A stretch of DNA of 45,297 bases from Thermodesulfobacteriales bacterium (GTDB lineage: Bacteria > Desulfobacterota > Thermodesulfobacteria > Thermodesulfobacteriales > Thermodesulfatatoraceae): contig JALSPG010000056.1 in the NCBI GenBank assembly GCA_026986115.1, forward strand, positions 1 through 45,297, given 5' to 3'. Under the pieces are notes generated by a model that was not told the origin of the DNA, did not search any database, and was given only the letters and a program-made list of their open reading frames with translations. The translations under genes were made by a program, and so were the position numbers. The number at the start of each line of letters is the position of its first letter. Position 1 is the first letter of the stretch. This document shows, piece by piece, positions 15,967 to 24,319 of the stretch.

Positions 15967-16323
15967 AGATAGCGGTTCCTCTTGAGGGTGATTTGGTGGC
16001 CGAACATTTTGGTCATGCCCCCCAATTTGCCGTTTACGAGGTTACATCTGAGGGAGTAAGAAAAGAGCTTTTAATTCCCCCCGCCTCATGAACCCGGGGT
16101 TATTCCTCGCTGGCTTTCAAGCCTAGGGGTAACACATATCCTTTGCGGGCAGATGGGTATGAGGGCCCTCATGTTTTTTGAGGAATTCGGCATTTCTGTG
16201 GTTACAGGTGTTCCGCCGGCTTCTGCCGACGAGGTGGTGGCAGAATTTCTGGCGGGAAGGTTAAGAGTTGAGCCTAGGATTTGCGGCCATGGCGGCCATG
16301 GTGGTCATTGCGGGCACCACTAG
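15963..16323 (+). pseudogene. NifX-like dinitrogenase Fe-Mo cofactor family protein, frameshifted in a C6 run
   Basis: The ATG at 15963 opens MKIAVPLEGDLVAEHFGHAP and runs to TGA at 16089-16091 after 42 residues. With 5 instead of 6 C at 16077-16082 the frame continues HEPGVIPRWLSSLGV, THILCGQMGMRALMFFEEFG and a His/Gly tail ending GHCGHH at TAG 16321-16323. The joined product (about 119 residues) is a complete NifX-like protein, a second copy beside the one at 13776. The defect may be real decay, a length-variable run, or a sequencing error. The 3' 37 bp overlap the convergent phosphoesterase gene. Confidence 0.85.
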
Positions 16324-16687
16324 GTTGCTTCTTAGTTTTGAATATTAGCCAATTTTTCCCGTCTAGTCGGATAAGGGCGTAACGGCCTTTTAATTTTTCG
16401 CCATCGAAGATAATGACGATTTTATCGTCTTCCCAGGATTCTATTTCATAAAACCCTTTGTCCCAGAGCTTGACGACTCCGGCCCCATAATGGCCCGGAG
16501 GTATTACTCCTTCGAAATAAATGTAATCTAAAGGGTGATCCTCGGTCTCAACGGCGAGCCTTCTTACCCCTATTTCGAGGGGTGGGCCTTTGGGAATGGC
16601 CCAAGATTTTAACACCCCGTCTTTTTCAAGTCTTAAGTCCCAATGAAGATGACTAGCATGGTGTTCCTGTACAGAAAAACGCGGCAT
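16274..16687 (-). CDS. Stand-alone LigD-type DNA 3'-phosphoesterase
   Basis: A 137-residue protein matching the 3'-phosphoesterase domain of bacterial/archaeal LigD (PF13298). Visible are the metal/active-site block HHASHLHWDLRLEKDG, WAIPKGPP, HPLDYIYFEG and the IPPGHYGAGVVKLWD segment. The enzyme removes 3'-phosphates or ribonucleotides at DNA ends; here it has no ligase or polymerase domain, as in many anaerobes and archaea. The ATG at 16685-16687 overlaps the upstream AsmA stop (TGATG) after an AAGGAG site. The last ~17 residues (QPSGARNDHHGRHGRKS) are coded opposite the His-rich end of the NifX-like gene, suggesting a run-on tail. Confidence 0.9.
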   Translation of the reverse strand: MPRFSVQEHHASHLHWDLRLEKDGVLKSWAIPKGPPLEIGVRRLAVETEDHPLDYIYFEGVIPPGHYGAGVVKLWDKGFYEIESWEDDKIVIIFDGEKLKGRYALIRLDGKNWLIFKTKKQPSGARNDHHGRHGRKS

Positions 16688-19600
16688 CAAGGGCTCCTTG
16701 CCGGTTTCTCTTCTGCCTTTTTTGGTGTCAATATTTTGACAGGAAGTTTAAAGGTCCGTCCTACTATACCTAGAAATTGGGATCCAAGAGAGACAGGGTC
16801 AAGGGGGAGCACGGTGGGGTCATTTATTTTCCCGGTGATCCGGACCGGGACCGCTAGAAGCATTTTGGATTTACCGGTAAGTACCCATCCTACTAAGGGG
16901 ACCCTGCTTACTACGGCGTTGAAGGCTTTAAAGGGAGAGACTAAAAGGGTGAGATCGATTTTTTGATCTAAGAGATAGACCTTTCCCGTACCAAAAAATC
17001 TGAGCCCAGGAGCATTGAGTTGGAAAGATTCTATTTTTAAGTAATTTTTTTTAAATTTTCCCTTTAACTCTAGAAGATCGTAATCCATCCCTTTCTGGGA
17101 AAAATCTGGCAAATTGCCACTAAAGATATCGATAGGACTCAGGATGGCAAAGAGTTTGGAGAGAGCTCCAAATTTGTAAATGTGTCCTTCTTTGGATTTG
17201 AGGTAGACCTTTCCGCTGCTTTTTTCAAAGAGCTTTTTCCCATAAGTGATAAGCTCGCCTCGGAGTTCGAAGGGACCTTCGAGATCTTTTTTATGAAAAA
17301 GGCAAAAGAGGGTTTCTTCAAAACGACCTTTGGGGTTCAAGAAAGAGATTTCAAGGCGTTGAATGTCAGGTTTCTTTTCTAAAGAGCCGCGCAACTCGAT
17401 ATCGCAAAGATAAGAATCCGTAATTACCAACCTGAAACTTCCGGGAAGATAAAAAATAGCCCCCTTAAAGGGGGTTAATTTGTAGCCATGATAGATTACG
17501 CTTTCTGCTTCAAGATCAACTTTGGCTACCAACTTAAATCTGGGACCTGAGTTCTGTGAAGGGCTTTTTTTCTTTTGGGAAAAAAGATTGAGAATGTTTT
17601 CTACTATTATGTAAGGAGAGTAGGCGCTTCCTTCAAAAGATAGGTAGTTGTGGGAGAAAATAAGATCACCTTCGGTTTCAAAATAGGTCCCATCAAGGTC
17701 AAATTCTCCGTGGTTTATGTGAATTTTTCTTTCCATAGCCTGTAAGGAGAGGCTTTCGAGCCATAGAGGATGGTGTAGATAGGGAATTTTAAAGCGTGAG
17801 ACCTCAAGACTCCCAAAAAAGTAGCTCTCAGCAGGTTTTTTAAGGTCAAGCACCCCTTCTAAATCTGTTTTTAGATGCTGGAGTAAAAAGGGGTTTTGAG
17901 ACAAAAAGAGTTCTATTTCGCGGGCGCTGATTTCGCCGTGGAGAGCAAGGGCCAATTTTTGTTCTTTGGTAATACGAAAACGAAAACTTTCTTTACCCGA
18001 GGGGAAGAGGGCCCCGTCTAATTGCCAGTGCGGTCCATCTTTTTCAAAGACCAAGTTGGCCCAAGAAGGGGAGGTGGTTTCTAGTTTTCCTGCGAAGCGA
18101 AGGTGTTGGTCTTTTTTTTCGAATTCTACAGAAGAAAGTTTAAGTGGCGTTTTTGGAAAAAATTCCAGGGGTAAGTGGCCTTTTTCAAAGACCCAAGTGA
18201 GGAATTGTTTTTTGGCCTCTCCTCTTCCAGTAAGAAAAAGACGAAAAGGACGGAAAGAGATCTCTCCTGCTACATTGAAAGAGGAATCAAACCAGCGAAG
18301 GCGAGAAGGTCCAAAAGAAAGCCCCAAATCATGGTAGGTAAATTGCCCTTTCTCTAAAAAGAGCGGAGTAGGAAGTTCGGGGCAGGAAAAGCGCAAATTT
18401 CCACCAGAAAACTCTAGAGATAGTTTCTTGAGAAAAGATTTGCCTTCAAGAGGGCCGCGGTAAGAGGCATGAATAAGGGTGATTTTTTCGCCTTCCAGGC
18501 GGTAACGCTTAAGATAGGACTTGAGAGACACAAAACTTTGAAGGACTTGATTGAGCTCTTCAAGGTAAATTACCCCTCTGGCCTCAGAAAGATCTAATTG
18601 CCAAGGTTTAGAGGCTAAATCTATAAGGGCCATTCCACTCAGATAGCTCTTGGGAAAAGAAATTTTACTTCCCCTTATATTCACTTTACGAGAATTGTAG
18701 CTTATAGTTCCCCCTTCTATTTTTAGCGGAAGCGGAAAACGATGATACTCCAAGGAAACTTTTTGAGGACGGAGTACAAAACTCACTTTCGGTTTTTTAA
18801 GTTTTCCAAGGATCTTTACTTTCCCACTAAGTTTTCCCTCACCCTTAAGGCCTGAAATTTCCTGATTGATTCGGGAAGGAAGAGGAAGGGTTTTGAGGAT
18901 ATTTTTTAGCCCTTTAAAGGGGCCTTCAAATTGCGTTTCAAAGAAGAAGGGGCTGTCTTTTTTCTTTTTGAGGGAAGAAATATCAAGGAAAAGTTTGGTC
19001 TTTTTGAGAAAGACTCCCTCACAGAGGCCCCGAGCTTTCTTTACCTCAAGCTTCCCCTGCCAGACTTTTACAAGGCCTTGGGCCTCTTCGAGAGAAAGCT
19101 TTATTTTGGGAATATTCACTTTGGCTTTGAGGGCCTTCCCTTCGTAAAAAAGGTTTTGGAGCTTAAAAAGGGCCTTAAGTGAAGGGGCTTCACTTTTGAA
19201 GTGAGTGTTTTCAGCAAGGCCTGATTCTACAATTTCACTAAACCGCTTAAAGCCTCTATTGTGGCCCAAAAAGATTAAAAGCCGTTTTCTTATTTCTCCC
19301 CAATCTGCCTTGGTAATTTGAAAATCAAAAAAGGCCTTTTGGGGTTGCCAAGCAAAGGCCCCGCGGGCTTCCAGAAGAGGATTTTTCATCTTGAGTTCTT
19401 GGAGTTCGACTTTCGCTAATTTGGAGCCTAAAAGGGCCTTTCCTATTACCGCTGAACAATCAAAAAGAAGGGGAATACGGCCTCTGCGAGCTATGATACA
19501 AGGAGCGGTACCGGTGAAACCCAAATGCCATTTACCTTCTTCGAAGCGAAAAGAAAGGTCCAGAGAGAAATCTGTTTTTAGAGATTTTTTAAGATCTTCA

Positions 19601-20277
19601 GGAAGAAGAGAAAGACGGGAAAGATCGGCTTTTTTAAGTTTGAGGAGACCTTCAGCAAGCTCTTCACCGGGCCAGAGTTTGAGAGATAACTCTAAAGTTT
19701 TAAGAGCCGGATTTTGGCCTTTGATCTCAGCTTGGAGAAAGTCTTTCTTGAGGGCCAAAAAAATTTGCCCCCTTTGGAGAAGGGGTACTTTGCTAGCACC
19801 TTTTTCTTGATAAAGGGCTCCATTTTGGATTTTGATCCTTACTTCCGGAATTTTACCAAGAATCATGTTGATTTTAGAAAAAATACTTTTAGAAGGGAGA
19901 AAAAGGGTACTTTTTTGGCTTTTTTTCTTTTTTTCTTTGATAGTAACTTCAAGGCCTGTTAGAAGACATTTTTCAATTTCTATTCGTCGGTGAAAGAGAG
20001 GAAAAAGCTTCAAAATGAGATTTCCCTCTTTGAGGCTCAAGTAATAGCGGGGATTTTTCAGACGCACATCAGTGGTATTAAGGGCGGGGGTGGGAAGGAG
20101 CTTAAGAGAAACTTCTCCTATCTCGACCTCAGATTTTAACCGTTGAGAGAGCCTTTCTGCCAGGCTGTTTTTAATCGTCTCTAAATTTACTAAATAGGGA
20201 AGGGCAAAAATCAGGCTGATCAAAAGAATGAAGACCAGAAGAAAAAATAGGGCCAAGAATTTAAAAAATTTTTTCAT
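16687..20277 (-). CDS. AsmA-family envelope protein
   Basis: A 1196-residue protein with one N-terminal transmembrane helix (FLALFFLLVFILLISLIFAL, residues 8-27), then a very long beta-strand-rich periplasmic region, as in AsmA/TamB/YhdP lipid-transfer proteins. The N-terminus (AERLSQRLKSEVEIGEVSL, then LLPTPALNTTDVRL) is AsmA-like. The C-terminus (GMDYDLLELKGKFKKNYL, LNAPGLRFFGTGKVYLL) is the AsmA_2-type repeat. Relatives are thought to bridge phospholipid transport to the outer membrane. The family call is strong; substrate unknown. A proline tRNA lies 16 bp upstream on the same strand. Confidence 0.85.
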   Translation of the reverse strand: MKKFFKFLALFFLLVFILLISLIFALPYLVNLETIKNSLAERLSQRLKSEVEIGEVSLKLLPTPALNTTDVRLKNPRYYLSLKEGNLILKLFPLFHRRIEIEKCLLTGLEVTIKEKKKKSQKSTLFLPSKSIFSKINMILGKIPEVRIKIQNGALYQEKGASKVPLLQRGQIFLALKKDFLQAEIKGQNPALKTLELSLKLWPGEELAEGLLKLKKADLSRLSLLPEDLKKSLKTDFSLDLSFRFEEGKWHLGFTGTAPCIIARRGRIPLLFDCSAVIGKALLGSKLAKVELQELKMKNPLLEARGAFAWQPQKAFFDFQITKADWGEIRKRLLIFLGHNRGFKRFSEIVESGLAENTHFKSEAPSLKALFKLQNLFYEGKALKAKVNIPKIKLSLEEAQGLVKVWQGKLEVKKARGLCEGVFLKKTKLFLDISSLKKKKDSPFFFETQFEGPFKGLKNILKTLPLPSRINQEISGLKGEGKLSGKVKILGKLKKPKVSFVLRPQKVSLEYHRFPLPLKIEGGTISYNSRKVNIRGSKISFPKSYLSGMALIDLASKPWQLDLSEARGVIYLEELNQVLQSFVSLKSYLKRYRLEGEKITLIHASYRGPLEGKSFLKKLSLEFSGGNLRFSCPELPTPLFLEKGQFTYHDLGLSFGPSRLRWFDSSFNVAGEISFRPFRLFLTGRGEAKKQFLTWVFEKGHLPLEFFPKTPLKLSSVEFEKKDQHLRFAGKLETTSPSWANLVFEKDGPHWQLDGALFPSGKESFRFRITKEQKLALALHGEISAREIELFLSQNPFLLQHLKTDLEGVLDLKKPAESYFFGSLEVSRFKIPYLHHPLWLESLSLQAMERKIHINHGEFDLDGTYFETEGDLIFSHNYLSFEGSAYSPYIIVENILNLFSQKKKSPSQNSGPRFKLVAKVDLEAESVIYHGYKLTPFKGAIFYLPGSFRLVITDSYLCDIELRGSLEKKPDIQRLEISFLNPKGRFEETLFCLFHKKDLEGPFELRGELITYGKKLFEKSSGKVYLKSKEGHIYKFGALSKLFAILSPIDIFSGNLPDFSQKGMDYDLLELKGKFKKNYLKIESFQLNAPGLRFFGTGKVYLLDQKIDLTLLVSPFKAFNAVVSRVPLVGWVLTGKSKMLLAVPVRITGKINDPTVLPLDPVSLGSQFLGIVGRTFKLPVKILTPKKAEEKPARSP

Positions 20278-20292
20278 GGGTTTTAGAAAGAA

Positions 20293-20369
20293 TGGTCGGG
20301 GAGGGCGGATTTGAACCGCCGACCCCCTGCTCCCAAGGCAGGTGCGCTGCCAGGCTGCGCTACTCCCCG
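20293..20369 (-). tRNA. tRNA-Pro (anticodon TGG), CCA encoded
   Basis: Minus-strand sequence folds as a tRNA: acceptor CGGGGAG (20363-20369) with CTCCCCG (20297-20303), discriminator A at 20296, encoded CCA at 20293-20295. The anticodon stem is CCTGC/GCAGG with loop CTTGGGA, giving anticodon TGG. The T arm GGCGG-TTCAAAT-CCGCC is perfect. The CCA end is 15 bp from the AsmA start. Confidence 0.96.
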
Positions 20370-20382
20370 TAAGACTAAAGAA

Positions 20383-20411
20383 AATTTAGCCTTAACCATT
20401 CTTTAGTGCAA
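20383..20411 (-). promoter_or_regulatory. Possible sigma-70 promoter for tRNA-Pro, overlapping an inverted repeat
   Basis: TTGCAC (20406-20411) and TAAATT (20383-20388), read on the minus strand, are 17 bp apart and place the start about 7 bases before the tRNA 5' end. A 9-bp inverted repeat, ACTAAAGAA (20374-20382) and TTCTTTAGT (20399-20407), overlaps it. The boxes are only moderate matches. Confidence 0.35.
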
Positions 20412-20414
20412 GAG

Positions 20415-21213
20415 TCAAAGGGCCTTTTCGATTTGAGAAAGATATTCTTCCACTTCTTTTAGTTTGGGCAAAATGATTTTGCAAATAAATTCTTTTGAAA
20501 TCCGTTCATAATCGCGGGCCAAGAAATTTCTAAACCCTGCAATTCCAGCAAAATCCAAAGCAAATCCTTTATCAAGGAGGCCCTTCTCTCCGAGAAGTTC
20601 GATAGATTCGTGATATGACTGCGGCATTCTCTCACCCTTAAATTTTAAAACCATCTGGGCTAGTGAGATGCAAGTATCTGCCAGAAGATACAAAAAATGA
20701 AGAAGGGCGCCGCGGTAGATGGGATCTTTTTCAAATCTTTCCAGACAGTCTTTTTCTATATCCCGGATAATTTTTAAATAATATTTTACCGGTCTATTTT
20801 TCGAAAGATTTTTTCTCGATAAGGGTTCATATTGATCTCCAAATATTTGCTTGCGGGATTCTCGGAAATCTATGGCCCGGTGGATAGTTTTCCATTCAAA
20901 TTCCATACGGGCTAGAGGGTTTTTTTCGTAAAGGAGAACGCCATGACGAACAATTTCTAAGGATGATATTGCGGGTCTGGTTCAAAACTAGAAGGTCTAT
21001 TTCATCTCGTTTCAGAGCTCGGCAAAGGGCGGTGTGAAGAGGAAGGATACTTTCAAGCTTGAAGGGTTTGAGGAAAACAGCGATATCAATGTCGCTCAAG
21101 GGCCCGGCCTTACCTTCTGCTACAGAACCAAAAAGATAGGAAAATACGACTTCCGGGAACTCTTCAAATACTTTCTGAAGCTTAAGGGCAATTTCTTCGG
21201 GCGAAGCTGTCAT
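20415..21213 (-). pseudogene. MntA/HepT-type nucleotidyltransferase-HEPN toxin-antitoxin module, frameshifted and fused
   Basis: From ATG 21213 the frame encodes an MNT nucleotidyltransferase with the GSX10DXD motif (GSVAEGKAGPLSDIDIAV). Near 20960-20980 it leaves the family sequence; the family then continues in another frame (LEIVRHGVLLYEKNPLA), which runs without stop through MEFEWKTIHRAIDF (normally the end of MNT) into a HEPN/HepT domain at 20415-20906. So one frameshift plus loss of the intergenic stop separate it from a normal pair. The HEPN motif RX4HXY reads RNFLARDY: the catalytic His is replaced by Arg. In intact systems MntA inactivates the HepT RNase by polyadenylylation; here both halves look damaged. 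SD AGAAGAG precedes the ATG. Confidence 0.8.
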
Positions 21214-21258
21214 ATCTCTTCTGTATTTATCTATTTTTGGGATCTTTTTCGCAATTTT

Positions 21259-21606
21259 TTAAAAAATAATCACCTGCCAGCCCTCTTTTAGATAACGCCC
21301 CAAGCTGGGATGGCCTTTCATTTCGTCAAGAAGGGTAAATCCCAAGTTTTGGGCGACTTCAACTGTGCCCATTTTGGTGGCACAAGCCCGACAAACCCCC
21401 TCTACCAGCTTCTTTTCCTTCACTTTTTGCCACAAGTGGTGGAGAAAAAAGTCCTCTTTTTCAAGCTCAGGAAGGAGTTTGGTGGCTTCACCTTCAAGGA
21501 TTAACCGCGCTTCAAGCCCTCTTTCTTGCATATCAAGTAGGTTTAAAAGGACGTGAACAAAACACATGGGGTCCCCACGGAAAGCCGCTAAAATAACCTT
21601 CGACAT
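21259..21606 (-). CDS. DsrE-family protein
   Basis: A 115-residue cytoplasmic DsrE/DsrF-like protein. The Rossmann-like start MSKVILAAFRGDPMCFVHV and the C-terminal KKLVEGVCRACATKMG, with two Cys three residues apart, match a DsrE subgroup found in sulfur-metabolising anaerobes. In DsrEFH such a Cys carries persulfide sulfur; whether this orphan does is unknown. It is alone on the minus strand, divergent from the MTH1187-family gene across 61 bp. SD GGAGG precedes the ATG. Confidence 0.85.
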   Translation of the reverse strand: MSKVILAAFRGDPMCFVHVLLNLLDMQERGLEARLILEGEATKLLPELEKEDFFLHHLWQKVKEKKLVEGVCRACATKMGTVEVAQNLGFTLLDEMKGHPSLGRYLKEGWQVIIF

Positions 21607-21667
21607 CTGGATTACCTCCGTTTTAAAATTATGTTTGTGATTCTAAAACTAATTTTGGGAGGCGGCT

Positions 21668-21970
21668 ATGGCCTTAATGGAAATAAGTGTCATTCCTTTA
21701 GGTACAGGTTCTACAAGTTTGGGGCAATATGTGGCAGAAATCAAAAAATATCTCGAAAATCGGGGAATTCCACATACTTTGACTGACATGGGTACTATTA
21801 TAGAGGGTGAAGTAGAAGATCTTTTACGTATTGCCTGCGAATTACACGAACTCCCCTTTAAGGCCGGGGCCAAACGCGTTTATACTGCTCTTAAGATTGA
21901 CGACCGCCGGGATAAAGAGGTCCACCTGGGTACCAAAGTAGAAAGTGTGAAAAGGTACCTTTCTTCATGA
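21668..21970 (+). CDS. MTH1187-family (DUF77) thiamine-binding protein
   Basis: A 100-residue protein with family motifs MEISVIPLGTGSTSLGQYVA, YLENRGIPHTLTDMGTII-like and KRVYTALKIDDRRDKEVHL. MTH1187-type proteins form ferredoxin-fold oligomers; some bind thiamine or HMP-type ligands. The length is normal. Good GGGAGG site. The stop overlaps the next start (ATGA at 21967), so it begins a tightly coupled plus-strand cluster of redox genes followed by rph. The link between this protein and the downstream membrane genes is unknown. Confidence 0.9.
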   Translation: MALMEISVIPLGTGSTSLGQYVAEIKKYLENRGIPHTLTDMGTIIEGEVEDLLRIACELHELPFKAGAKRVYTALKIDDRRDKEVHLGTKVESVKRYLSS

Positions 21971-22098
21971 AGCGTTGGTCGCTGGTTTTCTTCTGGTTGG
22001 GGATGGGCCTTTTGGCTTGGGGGCTTTTTCATGAAGGGTGGCGTTTTGTGTGGTCACGGGCTGCTTCTCTTTGTCTTTCCTGCATGGGGCTTGAATGA
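21967..22098 (+). CDS. CD1871A-like small membrane protein with CXXC motif (43 aa)
   Basis: A 43-residue reading frame between two well-defined genes, overlapping both by 4 bp (ATGA at 21967 and at 22095). It has one transmembrane segment (WSLVFFWLGMGLLAWGLF) and a C-terminal [10 protein letters not shown]. This matches the layout of CD1871A-family proteins: short, one helix, and a CXXC ending in a small hydrophobic tail. The paired overlaps and the conserved CXXC argue strongly for coding. A role as accessory to the NapH-like polyferredoxin encoded next is inferred from context. Confidence 0.75.
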   Translation: MKRWSLVFFWLGMGLLAWGLFHEGWRFVWSRAASLCLSCMGLE

Positions 22099-23030
22099 AG
22101 TTTTCTACTAAGAGGAAATTAGCCCAGCTCTTTTTTGCCCTTTTTGCCAACGCCAATGTGGCTGCTTTCTGGCAAAAAGCCCTTTATCGGGGAGGATTAA
22201 AGGGTTTTTGCTTCCCTGGGCTTAATTGCTATTCTTGCCCTCTAGCCCTTTTTGCCTGCCCTCTTGGAAGCTTACAGCAAGCTCTAGCAAGCTTTAGAGC
22301 TCTTAAATGGCAGGCAGTATCGGCTCTTACTTATGTAATAGGTATAATTATGCTTTATAGCCTTTTTTTGGGGAGAGTGGTTTGTGGCTGGGTTTGTCCT
22401 TTCGGTTTTTTTCAAGAACTCCTCTTCCGCCTTCCCACCCCCAAAAAGGTACTTCCTCCATTTTTTAAATATTTCAAGTATTTTCTATTGTTTCTTTTAG
22501 TCCTTTTTCTTCCCACTATTCTGATTGGTCCTACTGGATACGGCAAAGTCTGGTTTTGCCGCCTGGTTTGTCCAGCCGGAACCCTTGAAGCAGGCCTTTT
22601 TAATATGGCTTTACGACCAGAGTTACACCCTTTGGTAAAAGGTCTTTTTTATTGGAAAGTCGCCTTTTTGCTTCTAATAGTTATCTTTTGCATTTTTTAT
22701 TTTCGGTTTTTTTGTGTAGTTCTCTGCCCTTTAGGTTTGATATATGGCCTTTTTAATCGCTTGGGGCTTTTTAAGCTTAACTGGCGAGCAGAGGATTGTC
22801 TTAACTGTGGGGTGTGTCGAAAGGTCTGTCCTTTAGGGCTTAAAATTCCCGAAGAGATAAATGGGTGTGAGTGTATTCGTTGCTTAAATTGTCTTAAAGC
22901 CTGCCCAACCCACGTAATCGAGATAAATCTTTCTTTAGAACCGGCAAAAAAATTTGACTCGAAAAGGGCCTTTGTTAAAAGCGAAGTATGCGCCAAGATG
23001 GAAGAGCAGCAGACGAACTCCGGCCAGTAA
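22095..23030 (+). CDS. NapH/MauN-like membrane polyferredoxin
   Basis: A 311-residue membrane protein with about five to six hydrophobic segments and Cys-rich loops. Paired CXXXCP motifs occur after membrane segments: [14 protein letters not shown], then [13 protein letters not shown] and [12 protein letters not shown]. The C-terminus holds two 4Fe-4S motifs, [12 protein letters not shown] and [12 protein letters not shown]. NapH-type proteins pass electrons from the quinone pool to periplasmic or soluble partners. The partner here is unknown. It overlaps rph by 43 bp; its last 15 residues are therefore coded within rph. Confidence 0.88.
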   Translation: MKFSTKRKLAQLFFALFANANVAAFWQKALYRGGLKGFCFPGLNCYSCPLALFACPLGSLQQALASFRALKWQAVSALTYVIGIIMLYSLFLGRVVCGWVCPFGFFQELLFRLPTPKKVLPPFFKYFKYFLLFLLVLFLPTILIGPTGYGKVWFCRLVCPAGTLEAGLFNMALRPELHPLVKGLFYWKVAFLLLIVIFCIFYFRFFCVVLCPLGLIYGLFNRLGLFKLNWRAEDCLNCGVCRKVCPLGLKIPEEINGCECIRCLNCLKACPTHVIEINLSLEPAKKFDSKRAFVKSEVCAKMEEQQTNSGQ

Positions 23031-23695
23031 GGATCATTCCGCATTTTCTAAAATATGCCGAAGGCTCTGCCCTCATTGAATTGGGGGAGACCAAAGTTAT
23101 CTGTAGTGTTTCAGTGGAAGAAAAAATCCCTTCCTTTCTCAAGGATACCGGTATGGGTTGGATTACCGCCGAATATGCTATGCTTCCACGGGCAACCCAT
23201 TTCCGCACTCCGCGAGATTCGGTAGTAGGGAAAAAGGGACGCTCATACGAGATCCAGCGCTTGATCGGCCGAGCCCTACGGGCAGTGGTAGATTTGACTC
23301 TCCTTGGGGAACGCACCTTTTGGGTGGATTGCGATGTCATTCAAGCTGACGGGGGCACCCGAACTGCTGCTATTACCGGAGCCTGGGTGGCTCTAGCCCT
23401 GGCATTTAGGAAACTTCTGGAAACTGGAATTCTTAGTCACAACCCCCTTAAGGAGACCCTGGCAGCGGTAAGTTGTGGCTTAGTTGGGGGTGAGATTTTG
23501 CTTGATCTCACCTATGAAGAAGATTCCATGGCCGAAGTAGATGCCAATTTTGTTTTGACTGGTGGGGGGAAGGTGGTAGAAATACAGGCGGCTGCCGAAA
23601 AGGCCCCTTTTGCCTGGGAAATTTTTAATCAAATGCGAAGGTTAGCCGAAAAAGGTATCGCTGAACTTATAAATATTCAAAAGAAGGTGTTATAG
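22988..23695 (+). CDS. rph: RNase PH
   Basis: A 235-residue phosphorolytic 3'-exonuclease that trims tRNA 3' ends. Motifs seen: [14 protein letters not shown] (family RxDGR), [54 protein letters not shown] and the C-terminal [19 protein letters not shown]. The start ATG lies inside the end of the preceding gene. Followed by rdgB, 3 bp away; the rph-rdgB pairing is widespread in bacteria. Confidence 0.96.
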   Translation: MRQDGRAADELRPVRIIPHFLKYAEGSALIELGETKVICSVSVEEKIPSFLKDTGMGWITAEYAMLPRATHFRTPRDSVVGKKGRSYEIQRLIGRALRAVVDLTLLGERTFWVDCDVIQADGGTRTAAITGAWVALALAFRKLLETGILSHNPLKETLAAVSCGLVGGEILLDLTYEEDSMAEVDANFVLTGGGKVVEIQAAAEKAPFAWEIFNQMRRLAEKGIAELINIQKKVL

Positions 23696-23698
23696 AAA

Positions 23699-24319
23699 AT
23701 GCCTAAGAAAAAGAAAGAAAAAGTCTTGGTTTTAGCCACTAGAAATCCCGGGAAGGTAAAAGAGCTCAAAGCTCTCCTTTCTGACCTAGATCTTGAAGTA
23801 AAAAGTCTTGATGATTTTCCTGAATCTCCCAAAGTAGAAGAGACAGGAAAGAGTTTTTTTGAAAATGCTTTTCAGAAGGCCAGGGAGATTGCTCTCGCTA
23901 CTGGCCATCTTGCAATGGCAGATGATTCCGGCCTAGAAGTAGATGCCTTAGGCGGGGCTCCGGGTATTTATTCCGCACGTTATGCAGGAGAAGGGGCAGG
24001 TGATGAAGAAAATATTCGTAAATTGTTGAAAGAACTCGAAGGTGTACCTTTAGAGAAGCGAACTGCTCGTTTTCGCTGTGTGATCGTGGTGTATCATCCT
24101 TCTGGTCATTGGTTTAAGGCTGAAGGTGTATGGGAAGGCCTAATTGCACCTGAGCCCCGTGGTGAAGGTGGCTTTGGTTATGATCCTATCTTTCTTATTC
24201 CCGAACTTGGTAAGACGGCGGCAGAAATATCTTTGGAGCTCAAGAATAAATTAAGTCATCGGGCCAAAGCCCTGGCAGAGATGAAATATAAGCTTCCTTC
24301 CTTTCTGGAGGCCATCTAG
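23699..24319 (+). CDS. rdgB: XTP/dITP diphosphatase (RdgB/Ham1 family)
   Basis: A 206-residue house-cleaning pyrophosphatase that removes non-canonical purine nucleotides. Motifs: VLVLATRNPGKVKELKALL, then ETGKSFFENAFQKAREIA, MADDSGLEVDALGGAPG and EGGFGYDPIFLIPELGKT, and near the end LSHRAKALAEM. Length is standard. The MPKKKKEK start has a basic leader of a few residues. The stop is immediately followed by the next ATG. Confidence 0.96.
   Translation: MPKKKKEKVLVLATRNPGKVKELKALLSDLDLEVKSLDDFPESPKVEETGKSFFENAFQKAREIALATGHLAMADDSGLEVDALGGAPGIYSARYAGEGAGDEENIRKLLKELEGVPLEKRTARFRCVIVVYHPSGHWFKAEGVWEGLIAPEPRGEGGFGYDPIFLIPELGKTAAEISLELKNKLSHRAKALAEMKYKLPSFLEAI

Noticed and set aside
16089-16091. 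TGA in the second NifX-like gene as a possible selenocysteine codon
   Set aside because: The family sequence continues in a different frame, so the defect is a frameshift and not a readable TGA.
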